From an uncultured Paracoccaceae bacterium (GTDB taxonomy: Bacteria > Pseudomonadota > Alphaproteobacteria > Rhodobacterales > Rhodobacteraceae), in the NCBI GenBank assembly GCA_947489445.1, contig CANLDN010000010.1, forward strand, positions 1-64,000: 64,000 bases of DNA, given 5' to 3'. This document shows positions 26,260-35,057 of this stretch, one piece after another. The number at the start of each line of letters is the position of its first letter. Within the stretch, counting starts at the first letter, position 1. The position numbers were made by a program, and so were the translations under genes. Below the pieces are notes generated by a model, which ran no database searches, had not been told where the DNA came from, and was given only the letters and a program-made list of their open reading frames with translations.

Positions 26260-27313
26260 ACTGAGCAAGCAACGCCCCAGTGCCATTATAAAGCCAACGG
26301 TCAATGATATTGCCCGCGTGGCCGAGGTAAGCCTTGCAACGGTCGACCGCGTTCTGAATGAACGTCCCGGTGTGCGGTCGGTTACGATCAGCAAAGTCCA
26401 CGCGGCCATCGAAGAGCTGGGGTACATCCGTGATACTGCTGCGGCCAATTTGGCGCGACGACGGGTCTATAACCTTCTTTTTGTGCTACCAGACACCCAA
26501 AACGAATTTGTGCTCGATCTGCGCAGCCAAATCCGAGAACAAGCAGGAAAACTGTCCAACGACCGCACAAAGCTGAGTTTTGCGCTCGCTGCTACTTTCG
26601 ACCCGCAAGATTTCGTCAATGTCCTTGATGAAATCGACCCACAGGAAACTGACGGCGTCGCGATCTTCGGCCCGGAAACGCCCTCTGTTCGCGATTCAAT
26701 CAATCGCTTGCGCGACAAAGGCATAGCTGTCGTCACATTGGTCTCTGATTTGCCTTCTTCTGAACGCGACCACTTCGTCGGCATCGACAACGTATCGGCA
26801 GGACGCACCGCGGCTCAGTTGATGGGACGCTTCATCAGAGAGCCCGGGAAAATCCTATTCATAACCGGCTCTCGCTTTGCCCGCGATCATCTGGAGCGGC
26901 GGCAGGGTTTCGATTTGGTCATGGCGGAGGAATTTAACGACCTAGAGGTCATCGCGTCGGTCGAAGGCAAAGATGATCCCGAAATCATATATTCTTTGCT
27001 GCCGGAACTATTCGAGAATCACGAAAATGTCCGAGGTATCTATTCTAGCGCTGCAGGCAACGAGGGGTTGATGCGCTTTTTGAGAGAGCAGGACAAAGCC
27101 GACGATCTTGTCGTAATCGGTCATGAACTGACGAACCTTAGTAAGACCGCGCTACAGGAAGGTTATTTTGACGCGGTTATCAGTCAGGATGGTGGCCACC
27201 TTGTACGCTCTTGTGCCCGGCTGCTTCGTTCTGCCGTCGACAATGTGCCGCACAATCCGGCGCAAGAACGCATTCGCATCGACATCTATCTGAAGGAAAA
27301 CATACCCGGATAG
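26231..27313 (+). CDS. LacI-family transcriptional regulator
   Basis: About 360 residues. The HTH TVNDIARVAEVSLATVDRVLNE is followed by a hinge and a periplasmic-binding-protein-like sensor domain (about 80-355, containing VYNLLFVLPDTQNEFV and DGVAIFGPETPS). The start is uncertain: ATG at 26231 lies inside the kinase gene, and a CTG at 26261, directly after the kinase stop, would also fit. It is the last gene of the operon and probably represses it through the twin operators at 18958 and 18988, released by the transported sugar or its phosphate. Confidence 0.85.
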   Translation: MPLQRKWWTKLSKQRPSAIIKPTVNDIARVAEVSLATVDRVLNERPGVRSVTISKVHAAIEELGYIRDTAAANLARRRVYNLLFVLPDTQNEFVLDLRSQIREQAGKLSNDRTKLSFALAATFDPQDFVNVLDEIDPQETDGVAIFGPETPSVRDSINRLRDKGIAVVTLVSDLPSSERDHFVGIDNVSAGRTAAQLMGRFIREPGKILFITGSRFARDHLERRQGFDLVMAEEFNDLEVIASVEGKDDPEIIYSLLPELFENHENVRGIYSSAAGNEGLMRFLREQDKADDLVVIGHELTNLSKTALQEGYFDAVISQDGGHLVRSCARLLRSAVDNVPHNPAQERIRIDIYLKENIPG

Positions 27314-27817
27314 ATGGTCAACTTTTGAATGCCGGAATGAAGGTTGTCAAAGGACCAACGCTCGTTTCGCGCGTCAAAAAAATGGTCCGCTGAGCAGTTA
27401 CTTTAATTGTCCATGGCATGTTCATACTTCGTTGTTCGCTAAGCAAAACAGACATTCTTGGATAGCGCGGCAAACAGTCGCAATCCGCAAAAAGTGGCCG
27501 TTCAGTAGAAAAGGTCAATTGACCGCTTCGTCCGCAAACTGTGAACTTGCTTTCCCTCTGATCATGCACCTGCAGCGAATGTCGGCAATGCGGGCTGCGT
27601 TCGCAACACGACCAAGGGTTGATCACTGTCTGGTTAGGGCCGAAAACATCAAAGACCAATCCAGCCCATTATCAAGTAGCCAGCACTGTCAGTTCCAACA
27701 GCTAGAACCGCAAAGAGTGAAGCGTCGGTTTTCGAGGATGCTGATCGGGAATGTGATTTGGGTCAAAGTCGTGACGGAAAAGTCAAACATCTCTGACGTT
27801 CTACACTTTGAATTATT
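27314..27817. other. Intergenic region of about 500 bp
   Basis: No supported gene. An open frame in this area runs into the tRNA-Arg gene and gives the familiar tRNA-shadow peptide (RIRTPDPLIRSQ), so it is spurious. An interrupted inverted repeat, GGACCA...TGGTCC, occurs around 27354-27390 downstream of the LacI gene, without a clear T-run. Confidence 0.4.
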
Positions 27818-27894
27818 TGGCGGACTGGGGAGGATTCGAACCCCCGACCCCTTGATTCGTAGTCAAGTACTCTATCCAACTGAGCTACCAATCC
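27818..27894 (-). tRNA. tRNA-Arg (anticodon ACG)
   Basis: A 77-nt cloverleaf on the minus strand. The acceptor GGATTGG pairs with CCAGTCC, followed by discriminator G and an encoded CCA (27818-27820). The anticodon arm is CTTGA-CTACGAA-TCAAG, giving anticodon ACG (read as ICG), and the T-loop is TTCGAAT. It lies between the LacI gene and the histidine kinase gene. Confidence 0.95.
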
Positions 27895-27955
27895 GCGTAA
27901 CGGGGGATTTAGACCCACGCGGCCTTTGATGCAAGAGCCAATAAGTATTCTTTGT

Positions 27956-29356
27956 TTATTCCGCAGCAGGAACAAGCGCCAGATCCGCTTTGGGTAGCTG
28001 GACGACGAATGTTGTACCATGGTCATCAGTCCTTTGCAGTTCCAGTCGACCACCATGGCCGCGAATAAGGTCAGCTGCGATGACCAGGCCTAACCCTGAG
28101 CCGCCTTTTCGCACACCGCCCTGAAAGGGTTGGAAAAGATGTTCTTGCGCTTTCTTGGGCAGGCCGGGTCCTGTGTCGTTAATTGTGAGGTTCCAGCTGT
28201 GATCATCTTCGGTTGCGCACAAGCCAATCTCGCCGGGTTTACCGGTGGCCATGATGGCCTGGCGCGCATTCCGCACAAGATTGAATATGACACGAAACAG
28301 TTGTTCGCCATCTGCACGCAAGGTCATGGATGCCGGAATATCTTCTGCAAAAGATAGTGGATAGTCACCGGCCGCAAGACGTTCGCTGTCAATGACGTCG
28401 CCTACGATCTGGGCAAGGTTCACTCTGGTAAGGGCGGGCGCGGGTTCATCAACGCGCCCAAAAGCCAATGTTGTCTCGCAGAGGTTCACCGCTCGTGTGA
28501 TGGAGTTCACCAGCTTGGGCGCCATACGTTTGACGAGAGGGTCGTCCGAACCTTCGATCCGGTCTGTGAATAGCTGTGCCGAGGTCAGGATGTTACGCAG
28601 ATCATGGCTGACCTTGGCCACGGCGCCACCCAATTGCGCCAGCCGTTCCTTCTGCTTGAGCGCTCCGGTCAGCTGGGTCTGCATCATTTGCAGAGATTCT
28701 TCGGCGTTTCGTAACTCCCTCACGCCCGCTGACGGGGTGATGATCTGACGTGCGTCCTCGGGTGCTTTGGCATAGGATTGCATGTGGTCAACCACACCTT
28801 TGATCGGCCGCACCAGCAGCACCTGCACCGCCAGAAACAAAAGACCGGCAGTCACGATAGAGATGAATGCGGACAAGATCAAAACGTTCCGCCCATATTC
28901 GAGCATCGCGGTACGCAATGGCATCTCGTCCATGGTGACTTCGATCAATAGCCCACCATCGCGCACCGGGTTACCGATTACCCTGATGATGCGTTCTTCT
29001 GTGTCGAAAAGCGTGCCCATCGCGTCTGCGATCAAGGTCATGCCGGAGGGATCACGCATGTCGTAGGTCGCCGTGATCGGCGAAGGGATGGGGGAGGACA
29101 GCGCCAATTGCCGAATTTCATCGCGGCGCAGCACAACGTTGTAGACTTCAGCATTTTTCAACAATTCCGCCTCGAGCGCCGGGCTGATCATGTCGTCTGC
29201 TTCCAGCGCCAGCGATGCGATCTGTGCCCTCTCAAGCCGTGCTAGCAGGTAATCCTCGCGAAAGCGCGCGATGGAGGGCACGAAAATGAATACCTCAGCC
29301 AGCATCACGAAGATGATCGTGAGGATCAGAAAACGGCCTGAGAGGGAGTTGATCAT
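27956..29356 (-). CDS. Sensor histidine kinase
   Basis: A 466-residue membrane kinase with helices at about 8-28 and 158-180 around a periplasmic sensor region, then a HAMP-like linker. The H-box is VAKVSHDLRNILTSA (phospho-acceptor H251). The HATPase domain has NLVRNARQAIM (N-box), NDTGPGLP (G1) and GGSGLGLVIAADLIRGHGG (G2). The start at 29356 (MINSLSGRFL) gives a clean membrane N-terminus. It is 20 bp after a flavoprotein gene in a TVP38-oxidoreductase-kinase operon. No response regulator is adjacent, so its partner is elsewhere. Confidence 0.88.
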   Translation of the reverse strand: MINSLSGRFLILTIIFVMLAEVFIFVPSIARFREDYLLARLERAQIASLALEADDMISPALEAELLKNAEVYNVVLRRDEIRQLALSSPIPSPITATYDMRDPSGMTLIADAMGTLFDTEERIIRVIGNPVRDGGLLIEVTMDEMPLRTAMLEYGRNVLILSAFISIVTAGLLFLAVQVLLVRPIKGVVDHMQSYAKAPEDARQIITPSAGVRELRNAEESLQMMQTQLTGALKQKERLAQLGGAVAKVSHDLRNILTSAQLFTDRIEGSDDPLVKRMAPKLVNSITRAVNLCETTLAFGRVDEPAPALTRVNLAQIVGDVIDSERLAAGDYPLSFAEDIPASMTLRADGEQLFRVIFNLVRNARQAIMATGKPGEIGLCATEDDHSWNLTINDTGPGLPKKAQEHLFQPFQGGVRKGGSGLGLVIAADLIRGHGGRLELQRTDDHGTTFVVQLPKADLALVPAAE

Positions 29357-29375
29357 GGGCGTTCTGGTCTCTGGG

Positions 29376-30794
29376 TTAGGGCAGCCACCGCTGCACAAAG
29401 CCGACTACACGTTTTACGGTCGGGTTTTCAAACAATCTGGGGCTAAAATAGGCACCTGCGGCGCGTTTGTTAACCTCACTGACGGTCGGATAGGGCAAAA
29501 CGGTGTTTGCGATGGCCGACATCTTCATCTTGTTGGCAATGGCCATCGCCCACATTCCGATCAATTCACCAGCCATGTGGCCCGCGATTGAGGCCCCAAC
29601 TGGCTTCCCCTTGACGACCATGACCTTGATCAGCCCCTTGGTTTTGCGCTCCGCGATCAGGCGGTCGTTGTGGTGGAATTCAAAACGGACGACCTCAAGC
29701 CGGGGGCCAAATTTCTTTTTTGCCTGCGCTTCGGTCAGGCCAACCTGGGCCAGTTCAGGATCAGTGTAGGTGGCCCATGGGATGTGGTCGGTGCGCTGCT
29801 TGGATGGCAGGCCGAACAGCATCGATCGGATCAGCACGCCGGCATGGTATCCGGCCACATGGGTGAATTGCAGGCCGCCAGCGACGTCGCCTGCGGCATA
29901 GACTTTCTTGTTGGTAGTCGAGCGTAGGTCTGGGCCGACTTTCAGCCCGCTCCGGTCATGGGCGATGCCGCCCGCGTCCAGATCAAGCTTGTCGGTGTTG
30001 ACCTTGCGGCCCACGGCCATCAGCAGGTGCGACCCGGTGAAATCGCCCTTGGGGGTATGCACCGTGATCGCGCCATCCTTCCCGCTGATCTTTTCGGCTT
30101 GCGCCTCTTCCACGATGTTGACGCCCTCGGCGCGCAGGTTGTCCAGCACGATTTCGGCCATTTCGGGGTCGTCCTTACCAAAGGCTTTCATGCCCTCGAT
30201 GACGGTAACTTCGCATCCCAAACGGCGATGGGCCTGTGCCATTTCCATCCCGATGGGACCACCGCCAATCACCAGCAGATGCTTGGGCTTTTCGCGCAGA
30301 TCAAAGATATTTTCGTTGGTGTAATAGGTGACATCTTCAATGCCGGGAATGGGAGGCACGAAAGGGCCGGAGCCTGTGGCGACGACGAAGCGGCGGGCCT
30401 CGATGATGTTGTCGCCCGCCTGCACCTCGGTTTTCGAGATGAAGCGCCCGAATTCCTCAATGACCTGCACGCCCAGCCCTTCGAAACGTTCCACACTATC
30501 GACAGGAGCAATGGTTGCGATCACGTCATGCACATGATCCTTGGCTGCGGCGTAGTCGACTTTGGGCTGCACATCGGCAACACCGTATTTCTCGCCGTGC
30601 GACATCGCATGGGCCTGCTTGGCTGAGGCAATCAGCGCCTTGGAGGGCACACAGCCGAAATTCAGGCAATCGCCCCCCATCTTGTGACCTTCCAGCAGGA
30701 CCACCTTGGCCCCCATCTGGACGGCGCCTGCCGCAATGGACAACCCGCCGGAGCCGCCGCCGATGATGCAGATATCTGTCTTGATCCGGTTCAT
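29376..30794 (-). CDS. Pyridine nucleotide-disulfide oxidoreductase (MerA/Lpd-like)
   Basis: A 472-residue class I flavoprotein. The FAD motif is CIIGGGSGGLSIAAGA, the redox disulfide is C43-x4-C48 in GGDCLNFGCVPSK, and the NAD motif is LLVIGGGPIGMEMAQAHRRLG. The C-terminal dimer region reads VLPYPTVSE where classical lipoamide dehydrogenases and MerA have a His-containing motif (HAHPTxSE), so the catalytic His appears replaced. No N-terminal heavy-metal domain or C-terminal Cys pair is present, so mercuric reductase activity is unlikely. Co-transcribed with a TVP38-family protein, a widespread pairing of unclear function. Confidence 0.85.
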   Translation of the reverse strand: MNRIKTDICIIGGGSGGLSIAAGAVQMGAKVVLLEGHKMGGDCLNFGCVPSKALIASAKQAHAMSHGEKYGVADVQPKVDYAAAKDHVHDVIATIAPVDSVERFEGLGVQVIEEFGRFISKTEVQAGDNIIEARRFVVATGSGPFVPPIPGIEDVTYYTNENIFDLREKPKHLLVIGGGPIGMEMAQAHRRLGCEVTVIEGMKAFGKDDPEMAEIVLDNLRAEGVNIVEEAQAEKISGKDGAITVHTPKGDFTGSHLLMAVGRKVNTDKLDLDAGGIAHDRSGLKVGPDLRSTTNKKVYAAGDVAGGLQFTHVAGYHAGVLIRSMLFGLPSKQRTDHIPWATYTDPELAQVGLTEAQAKKKFGPRLEVVRFEFHHNDRLIAERKTKGLIKVMVVKGKPVGASIAGHMAGELIGMWAMAIANKMKMSAIANTVLPYPTVSEVNKRAAGAYFSPRLFENPTVKRVVGFVQRWLP

Positions 30795-30797
30795 GGT

Positions 30798-31529
30798 TTA
30801 GAGACCTTTCTTGCCGCGCACGGCCTTGATGACGATAGGAAGGGCGGCCAGGGCACAGAGGCCGAGGATGGGCAACAAGATGGCGGGTTCAAAGATAATG
30901 CCGAGGTTTGGGGTCTCACCGCGGGCAAAGACTTCACCCAGACCCGCGCCTACCGAAGTGTAGACCACTGCACCCGGAATGATGCCAAGAAACGTGGACA
31001 CTGCAAAGCGGAAGAGCGGGACACCAACCAGCGCGGGCACAAGGTTGGCCACAAAGAATGGGACAGCCGGGACCAGACGGATCAGGAACAACATTTCCCA
31101 CTGGTTGTTGTCGATGCCTTCCTTGATCTTCTTCACAGACCCTTCGGAATTTTCCATCTTCGCGGCGAGCTTTTCGCCCAACCCCCAACGCGCGGCCATA
31201 AAAATTGCAATGGCGCCGAGCGTTGCACCCGTGATGTTGAATAGCGCGCCGGGGAAAGTCGCGAAAAGGAACCCCCCGGTCAGGGTGGCAATGGTGGCAC
31301 CCGGCAGCGAGAATGCGACGATCACCACATAGGCGGCGACAAATACCAGTACGGTCAGAAAATAGTTGTTGTCGCGAAAGCCGATCAGCGCCTCACGGTT
31401 TTCGGCCAGTGCCTGAAACGACAGATAGTCGCGCAGGTATATGGCCCCCAACACGGCGACGATGATAATCGTGAGCAAGGGCAAATTACGTAAGAGCGGG
31501 TTAGCGGATTTCTCTGTCATTTCGGTCAT
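30798..31529 (-). CDS. TVP38/TMEM64 (DedA-like) membrane protein
   Basis: A 243-residue integral membrane protein of the VTT/SNARE-associated family. The motif ALVGVPLFRFAVSTFLGIIPGAVVYTSVGAGLG and the re-entrant segment SLPGATIATLTGGFLFATFPG are characteristic. DedA/TVP38 proteins are linked to lipid-carrier or phospholipid scrambling and proton-motive-force homeostasis. AGGACCGAAAG precedes the ATG. First gene of the operon with the flavoprotein and histidine kinase. Confidence 0.88.
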   Translation of the reverse strand: MTEMTEKSANPLLRNLPLLTIIIVAVLGAIYLRDYLSFQALAENREALIGFRDNNYFLTVLVFVAAYVVIVAFSLPGATIATLTGGFLFATFPGALFNITGATLGAIAIFMAARWGLGEKLAAKMENSEGSVKKIKEGIDNNQWEMLFLIRLVPAVPFFVANLVPALVGVPLFRFAVSTFLGIIPGAVVYTSVGAGLGEVFARGETPNLGIIFEPAILLPILGLCALAALPIVIKAVRGKKGL

Positions 31530-31721
31530 CTTTCGGTCCTACAAGTGCATTTGGCGTTGACCGTTAGATGGACGCAAGCCGCTTGTCGCGATACCCACCT
31601 CACGGCCCATTGATGCAAAATGGCCCGCTTGTTTCAGTTTTGCGGGGGGTGATCACGAAAGCTGTAACATTTGGCGGGGCTGAATTGTCGCAAATGTTGC
31701 AGTTTGATCCCGCGATCCGCG

Positions 31722-31750
31722 TTGACATGCGCAGGGTCGCCCTCTAAACG
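31722..31750 (+). promoter_or_regulatory. Sigma-70-type promoter for rpmH
   Basis: TTGACA at 31722-31727, a 17-bp spacer, then TAAACG at 31745-31750. It lies about 70 bp upstream of rpmH, consistent with a housekeeping promoter for the rpmH-rnpA-yidD operon. Confidence 0.6.
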
Positions 31751-31818
31751 GCAGGTCTGAATTGTTGATCGGCTTCGAATCCCCCCGTTGGATTTGGCCA
31801 AGAACCGGAGAGCACGCG

Positions 31819-31953
31819 ATGAAGCGCACGTTCCAACCATCCAACCGGGTTCGCAAGAACCGCCACGGTTTCCGCGCACGCATGGCCACCAAGGCCGGGC
31901 GCAAGATCCTGAACAATCGCCGCGCCAAAGGCCGTGCGAAGCTGAGCGCGTAA
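31819..31953 (+). CDS. rpmH: 50S ribosomal protein L34
   Basis: A 44-residue, strongly basic protein starting MKRTFQPSNRVRKNRHGFRA and ending NNRRAKGRAKLSA, a full-length match to the L34 pattern. ACCGGAGAGC precedes the ATG. It is followed by rnpA and yidD, the conserved bacterial order. Confidence 0.97.
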   Translation: MKRTFQPSNRVRKNRHGFRARMATKAGRKILNNRRAKGRAKLSA

Positions 31954-31967
31954 GCGCCAGTCACGTT

Positions 31968-32360
31968 TTGACCGATTTGAAACCGCCGGTTGGGCCAGAT
32001 GATGGCACTCCGGCGGTTTCCGTTTGTGTAACTGTCCTGAAAAAGCGCGCCGATTTCATCCGAGCGTCGCATGCGCATCGCTTTGGCACCCAAGGCATTC
32101 ATCTACAGGCGCGCAAGCGGGCCGAAGGCGAAGCGTCAGGCATCCGCGTCGGATTTACCTGCTCGAAAAAGGTCGGAAACGCCGTTGCCCGCAACCGGGC
32201 CAAGCGACGTTTGCGCGAAGTCGCCCGGATCGTATTGCCAGAAATGGGCCGCGATGGCTGGGACTATGTGCTGGTCGGGCGCAAGGATGTGACGGCATCG
32301 CTGCCCTTTGATACACTCATCGCCGACCTCAAACGCGCGCTGAAAAAGGTGCATACATGA
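31968..32360 (+). CDS. rnpA: Ribonuclease P protein component
   Basis: About 130 residues. The RNR signature of RNase P protein is visible: VGFTCSKKVGNAVARNRAKRRLREVAR; LKKRADF marks the conserved N-terminal part. It assists the RNA subunit in maturing tRNA 5' ends. The start is uncertain: no ATG/GTG precedes the core, and I took the TTG at 31968. The C-terminus overlaps yidD by 4 bp. Confidence 0.92.
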   Translation: MTDLKPPVGPDDGTPAVSVCVTVLKKRADFIRASHAHRFGTQGIHLQARKRAEGEASGIRVGFTCSKKVGNAVARNRAKRRLREVARIVLPEMGRDGWDYVLVGRKDVTASLPFDTLIADLKRALKKVHT

Positions 32361-32578
32361 CGCCGCCGGCCTACATCCTGTCACTGCCTGTCCGGCTCTA
32401 CCGGGTGGTACTATCGCCTTGGGTCGGGCATGGCTGCCGGTTCCAACCGACATGTTCGGCTTATGCGCTTGAGGCGCTGGAAAAGCACGGTGCGATCAAA
32501 GGAAGTTGGCTAACTATCCGACGCATCGGGCGCTGCCACCCATGGGGTGGGTCGGGGATCGATAACGTTCCGGACTAG
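32357..32578 (+). CDS. yidD: Membrane protein insertion efficiency factor YidD
   Basis: A 73-residue protein with LSPWVGHGCRFQPTCSAYALEAL and the C-terminal HPWGGSGIDNVP, the family signature with paired cysteines. It helps YidC-dependent insertion of inner-membrane proteins. It overlaps the rnpA stop by 4 bp. The yidC gene that usually follows in alphaproteobacteria is absent here; a convergent lipoprotein gene comes next. Confidence 0.95.
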   Translation: MTPPAYILSLPVRLYRVVLSPWVGHGCRFQPTCSAYALEALEKHGAIKGSWLTIRRIGRCHPWGGSGIDNVPD

Positions 32579-32589
32579 GGTTTCACCAG

Positions 32590-33126
32590 TTACTTTTTTT
32601 CAAACGATATCGTCACCACCCCGATATCCAGCCCGAAACGTTTGACGTAGGCGAGGTTCAGCAACCGATCTTCCGACAGCAACCACATCCAGTCATCAAA
32701 CGTAACACGCAAGCTATCGTTTGATCCGTCAGCCGCAGGCACAGGTAAATCAATCTCGTATTTCCAGTTGAAACGATCACCTTGTTCTTGCCCCGTTGCC
32801 TGCCCAATCACGCCCGGGGCGGTGCCTACCCAGCTATCTGGTCCTGTCTTTGTAAGTGTCCAGATACGCTGTTCGGTGGATCCATCTTCATAAACAAAAT
32901 CTTCGACCAGTCGCAGTCGTTCACCGTCCCAATCGCCAGTGATTTCAACGACAAAACTACGCCTGACCGTGCCAAGAATATCTTGAAACTGGCCATAAGC
33001 GACCAGTTCGCCGTCAAAGAATTCTTCCAGGTTTAGCTGACGGTCGCTGAGGCTGGGGTCGTTGAAGGACGGTTTGCCTGTGCAGGCGGCGAGGGCGAGA
33101 AAGGCGAGTGTGATCAGGATGCGCAT
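32590..33126 (-). CDS. DUF3833-family lipoprotein
   Basis: A 178-residue protein with a lipoprotein signal MRILITLAFLALAAC (lipobox LAAC, Cys at residue 15). The body has a lipocalin-like beta pattern: DFVYEDGSTEQRIWTLTKTG and the end VKRFGLDIGVVTISFEKK are typical of DUF3833. The ATG at 33126 follows AAAGGAAAT. The function of the family is unknown; probable location is the outer or inner membrane periplasmic face. Confidence 0.8.
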   Translation of the reverse strand: MRILITLAFLALAACTGKPSFNDPSLSDRQLNLEEFFDGELVAYGQFQDILGTVRRSFVVEITGDWDGERLRLVEDFVYEDGSTEQRIWTLTKTGPDSWVGTAPGVIGQATGQEQGDRFNWKYEIDLPVPAADGSNDSLRVTFDDWMWLLSEDRLLNLAYVKRFGLDIGVVTISFEKK

Positions 33127-33286
33127 CGTCGATTTCCTTTGTGTTGCCTTGCGACCTAGCACGCGGCAACACAGCGGCAAATCGCCGGGAAACAACGGTC
33201 GGCATTGCGTCGGCTAAGTGTCGGCAAAACGTCGGACCCCATCGTGAGGGCGCATCAAGGCGTCGTTAAGCCACATTAAGGAAGTA

Positions 33287-33853
33287 TTAATGACGTGCCT
33301 TTGCGGAGGGTTGAAGCTGCACGGTTACCTCTGGGTCGCACATGTCGATGAACCGGTCTGCGGCACCTTTACGATACCCGGACCCACCAAAGATGCGCAC
33401 CGCGGTGAAAATCGCCCAAACCCGCAATGGCCCTACCTTGGCCGCCTGCATGGCGGCGCGCATCATCTGGTCGGCGAAGCGTCGGTCCTGTTCTGCTGCG
33501 CCCCGCCCTGGCACGTCCTGCCACGCAATGTAAAGATAGTCATGCACGATCGCAGCCTCGAGCCACGGGCCGACCCGCCCAACCAGAAACCGAAACAGGC
33601 GCGGCACGCTGGTCAGGTCGGTGATCAGACCCTGCGGCACGATCAATGGGGTCCAGATGCCCGCCTGATCCTGCCATGACACAGCAAATGGACGCCCCAG
33701 CAGATAGTCGGCGTCTTCGCCGCTACGCATTTTGACGGCATCCTTCAGCCGTACCAGCACAAGCGCGCTGTCATAGCGAAATGCCGCAATTGGTGTTGGG
33801 GCGTCAGGATAGGGGTTAAGCGGCTCAGATGGGGCATCATAACGTTTTATCAT
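33287..33853 (-). CDS. DUF1353-domain protein
   Basis: A 188-residue protein with the DUF1353 core: LIVPQGLITDLTSVPRLFRF, AAIVHDYLYIAWQDVPGRGA and DRRFADQMMRAAM. The H-D-Y-L-Y motif and spaced acidic residues suggest a metal-dependent peptidase or hydrolase-like fold. Homologues occur in phages and in bacterial chromosomes. No signal peptide. It is transcribed away from ttcA, which starts 49 bp away on the other strand. Confidence 0.78.
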   Translation of the reverse strand: MIKRYDAPSEPLNPYPDAPTPIAAFRYDSALVLVRLKDAVKMRSGEDADYLLGRPFAVSWQDQAGIWTPLIVPQGLITDLTSVPRLFRFLVGRVGPWLEAAIVHDYLYIAWQDVPGRGAAEQDRRFADQMMRAAMQAAKVGPLRVWAIFTAVRIFGGSGYRKGAADRFIDMCDPEVTVQLQPSAKARH

Positions 33854-33901
33854 TTACAAAACCTCTTGGCTGACCTTGCGGGGCGCGGTAGGGCTGAACC
33901 C

Positions 33902-34723
33902 ATGCTTGATGATACCGAAATCCATCCGCTTTTCCATGGCGCGCCTTCTACGACAGAGTTCAAGAAGTTGCGTAAACGTATCGTGCGTTACACCCGCGAA
34001 GCGATTGAGCAATATGGCATGATCGAACGGGACGCGAAGTGGCTGGTGTGTTTGTCGGGCGGCAAAGATAGTTACACGCTCTTGGCGGCGCTTTACGAAT
34101 TGAAATGGCGCGGCTTGCTACCTGTTGAACTGATCGCATGCAATCTTGATCAGGGCCAACCTGGGTTTCCTGCGACCGTGCTGCCTGCGTTTTTGGAAAA
34201 GATGGGCGTGCCGCACAGGATTGAATTTCAAGACACCTATTCCATCGTCATGGACAAAGTGCCGGAGGGCCGTACGTTTTGTGCGCTATGTTCGCGGCTG
34301 CGGCGTGGCAATCTTTATCGTATCGCCCGCGAAGAGGGGTGTTCAGCAGTTGTGCTTGGCCATCACCGCGACGATATTCTTGAGACATTCTTTATGAACC
34401 TGTTTCACGGCGGGCGCTTGGCCACGATGCCACCGAAATTGGTGAATGAAGAGGGTGACCTTTTTGTCTATCGCCCGTTGGCCCACGTAGCGGAGGCAGA
34501 TTGCGAAAGATTTGCGCGTGCGATGAACTATCCAATTATTCCTTGCGACCTTTGCGGGTCGCAGGACGGATTACAGCGTCAGCAAGTCAAGCAAATCTTG
34601 GACGGCTGGGAACGAAATAGCCCCGGCCGCCGACAAATTATGTTTCGTGCGTTGATGAATGCCCGTCCGTCGCACCTGCTGGACCCTAAACTATTCGATT
34701 TTGTCGGGCTTATGCGCGATTGA
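33902..34723 (+). CDS. ttcA: tRNA 2-thiocytidine(32) synthetase TtcA
   Basis: A 273-residue PP-loop ATPase. The adenylation loop is LSGGKDSYTL (residues 51-60), and C-x-x-C pairs FCALCSRLRRG and CDLCGSQDG supply the iron-sulfur cluster and sulfur-transfer cysteines. The protein thiolates cytidine 32 in certain tRNAs using ATP. The ATG at 33902 (MLDDTEIHPLF) is preferred over an upstream TTG at 33866. Confidence 0.92.
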   Translation: MLDDTEIHPLFHGAPSTTEFKKLRKRIVRYTREAIEQYGMIERDAKWLVCLSGGKDSYTLLAALYELKWRGLLPVELIACNLDQGQPGFPATVLPAFLEKMGVPHRIEFQDTYSIVMDKVPEGRTFCALCSRLRRGNLYRIAREEGCSAVVLGHHRDDILETFFMNLFHGGRLATMPPKLVNEEGDLFVYRPLAHVAEADCERFARAMNYPIIPCDLCGSQDGLQRQQVKQILDGWERNSPGRRQIMFRALMNARPSHLLDPKLFDFVGLMRD

Positions 34724-35057
34724 AAGCTGAGTTGGAGATTATGTGCAATCCGGCACAGAATCGCGGTAGCGATATCCGAAATCTGGTTCCTAGACAGGCA
34801 GTTGCAAGGTTTTGACCCCGCGGCATCGCGCCGGGGAATGTGTCAATTCTATGCGTGTTGTATGTTGCGTTCGGTTTTTGACGCCGATAATTGTTAACAA
34901 ATAGGGGTGATGACGATTGTTGCGGATAACCAAACAATGCGGTGATTTGCCCGCGTTCATCCAAGTTTTGCCAGTATTTGGTGTTCTAAATGTTAAAGTG
35001 TAAGCAGGACTGCGTAGTGGTTGTTAATGAACTGCACCTTTGGAGCCGGGAAGTACC
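34724..35057. other. 334-bp intergenic region
   Basis: Relatively AT-rich upstream region of the PstS-like/OmpA gene; presumably its promoter. A GC-rich inverted segment (CCCCGCGGC...GCCGGGG, around 34818-34839) lies downstream of ttcA and may act in termination. No small gene found. Confidence 0.35.

Noticed and set aside
27432..27929. 165-residue ORF ending in a strand of tRNA-like peptide (RIRTPDPLIRSQ)
   Set aside because: The second half is the translation of the antisense of tRNA-Arg; the first part has no family-like sequence or ribosome site.
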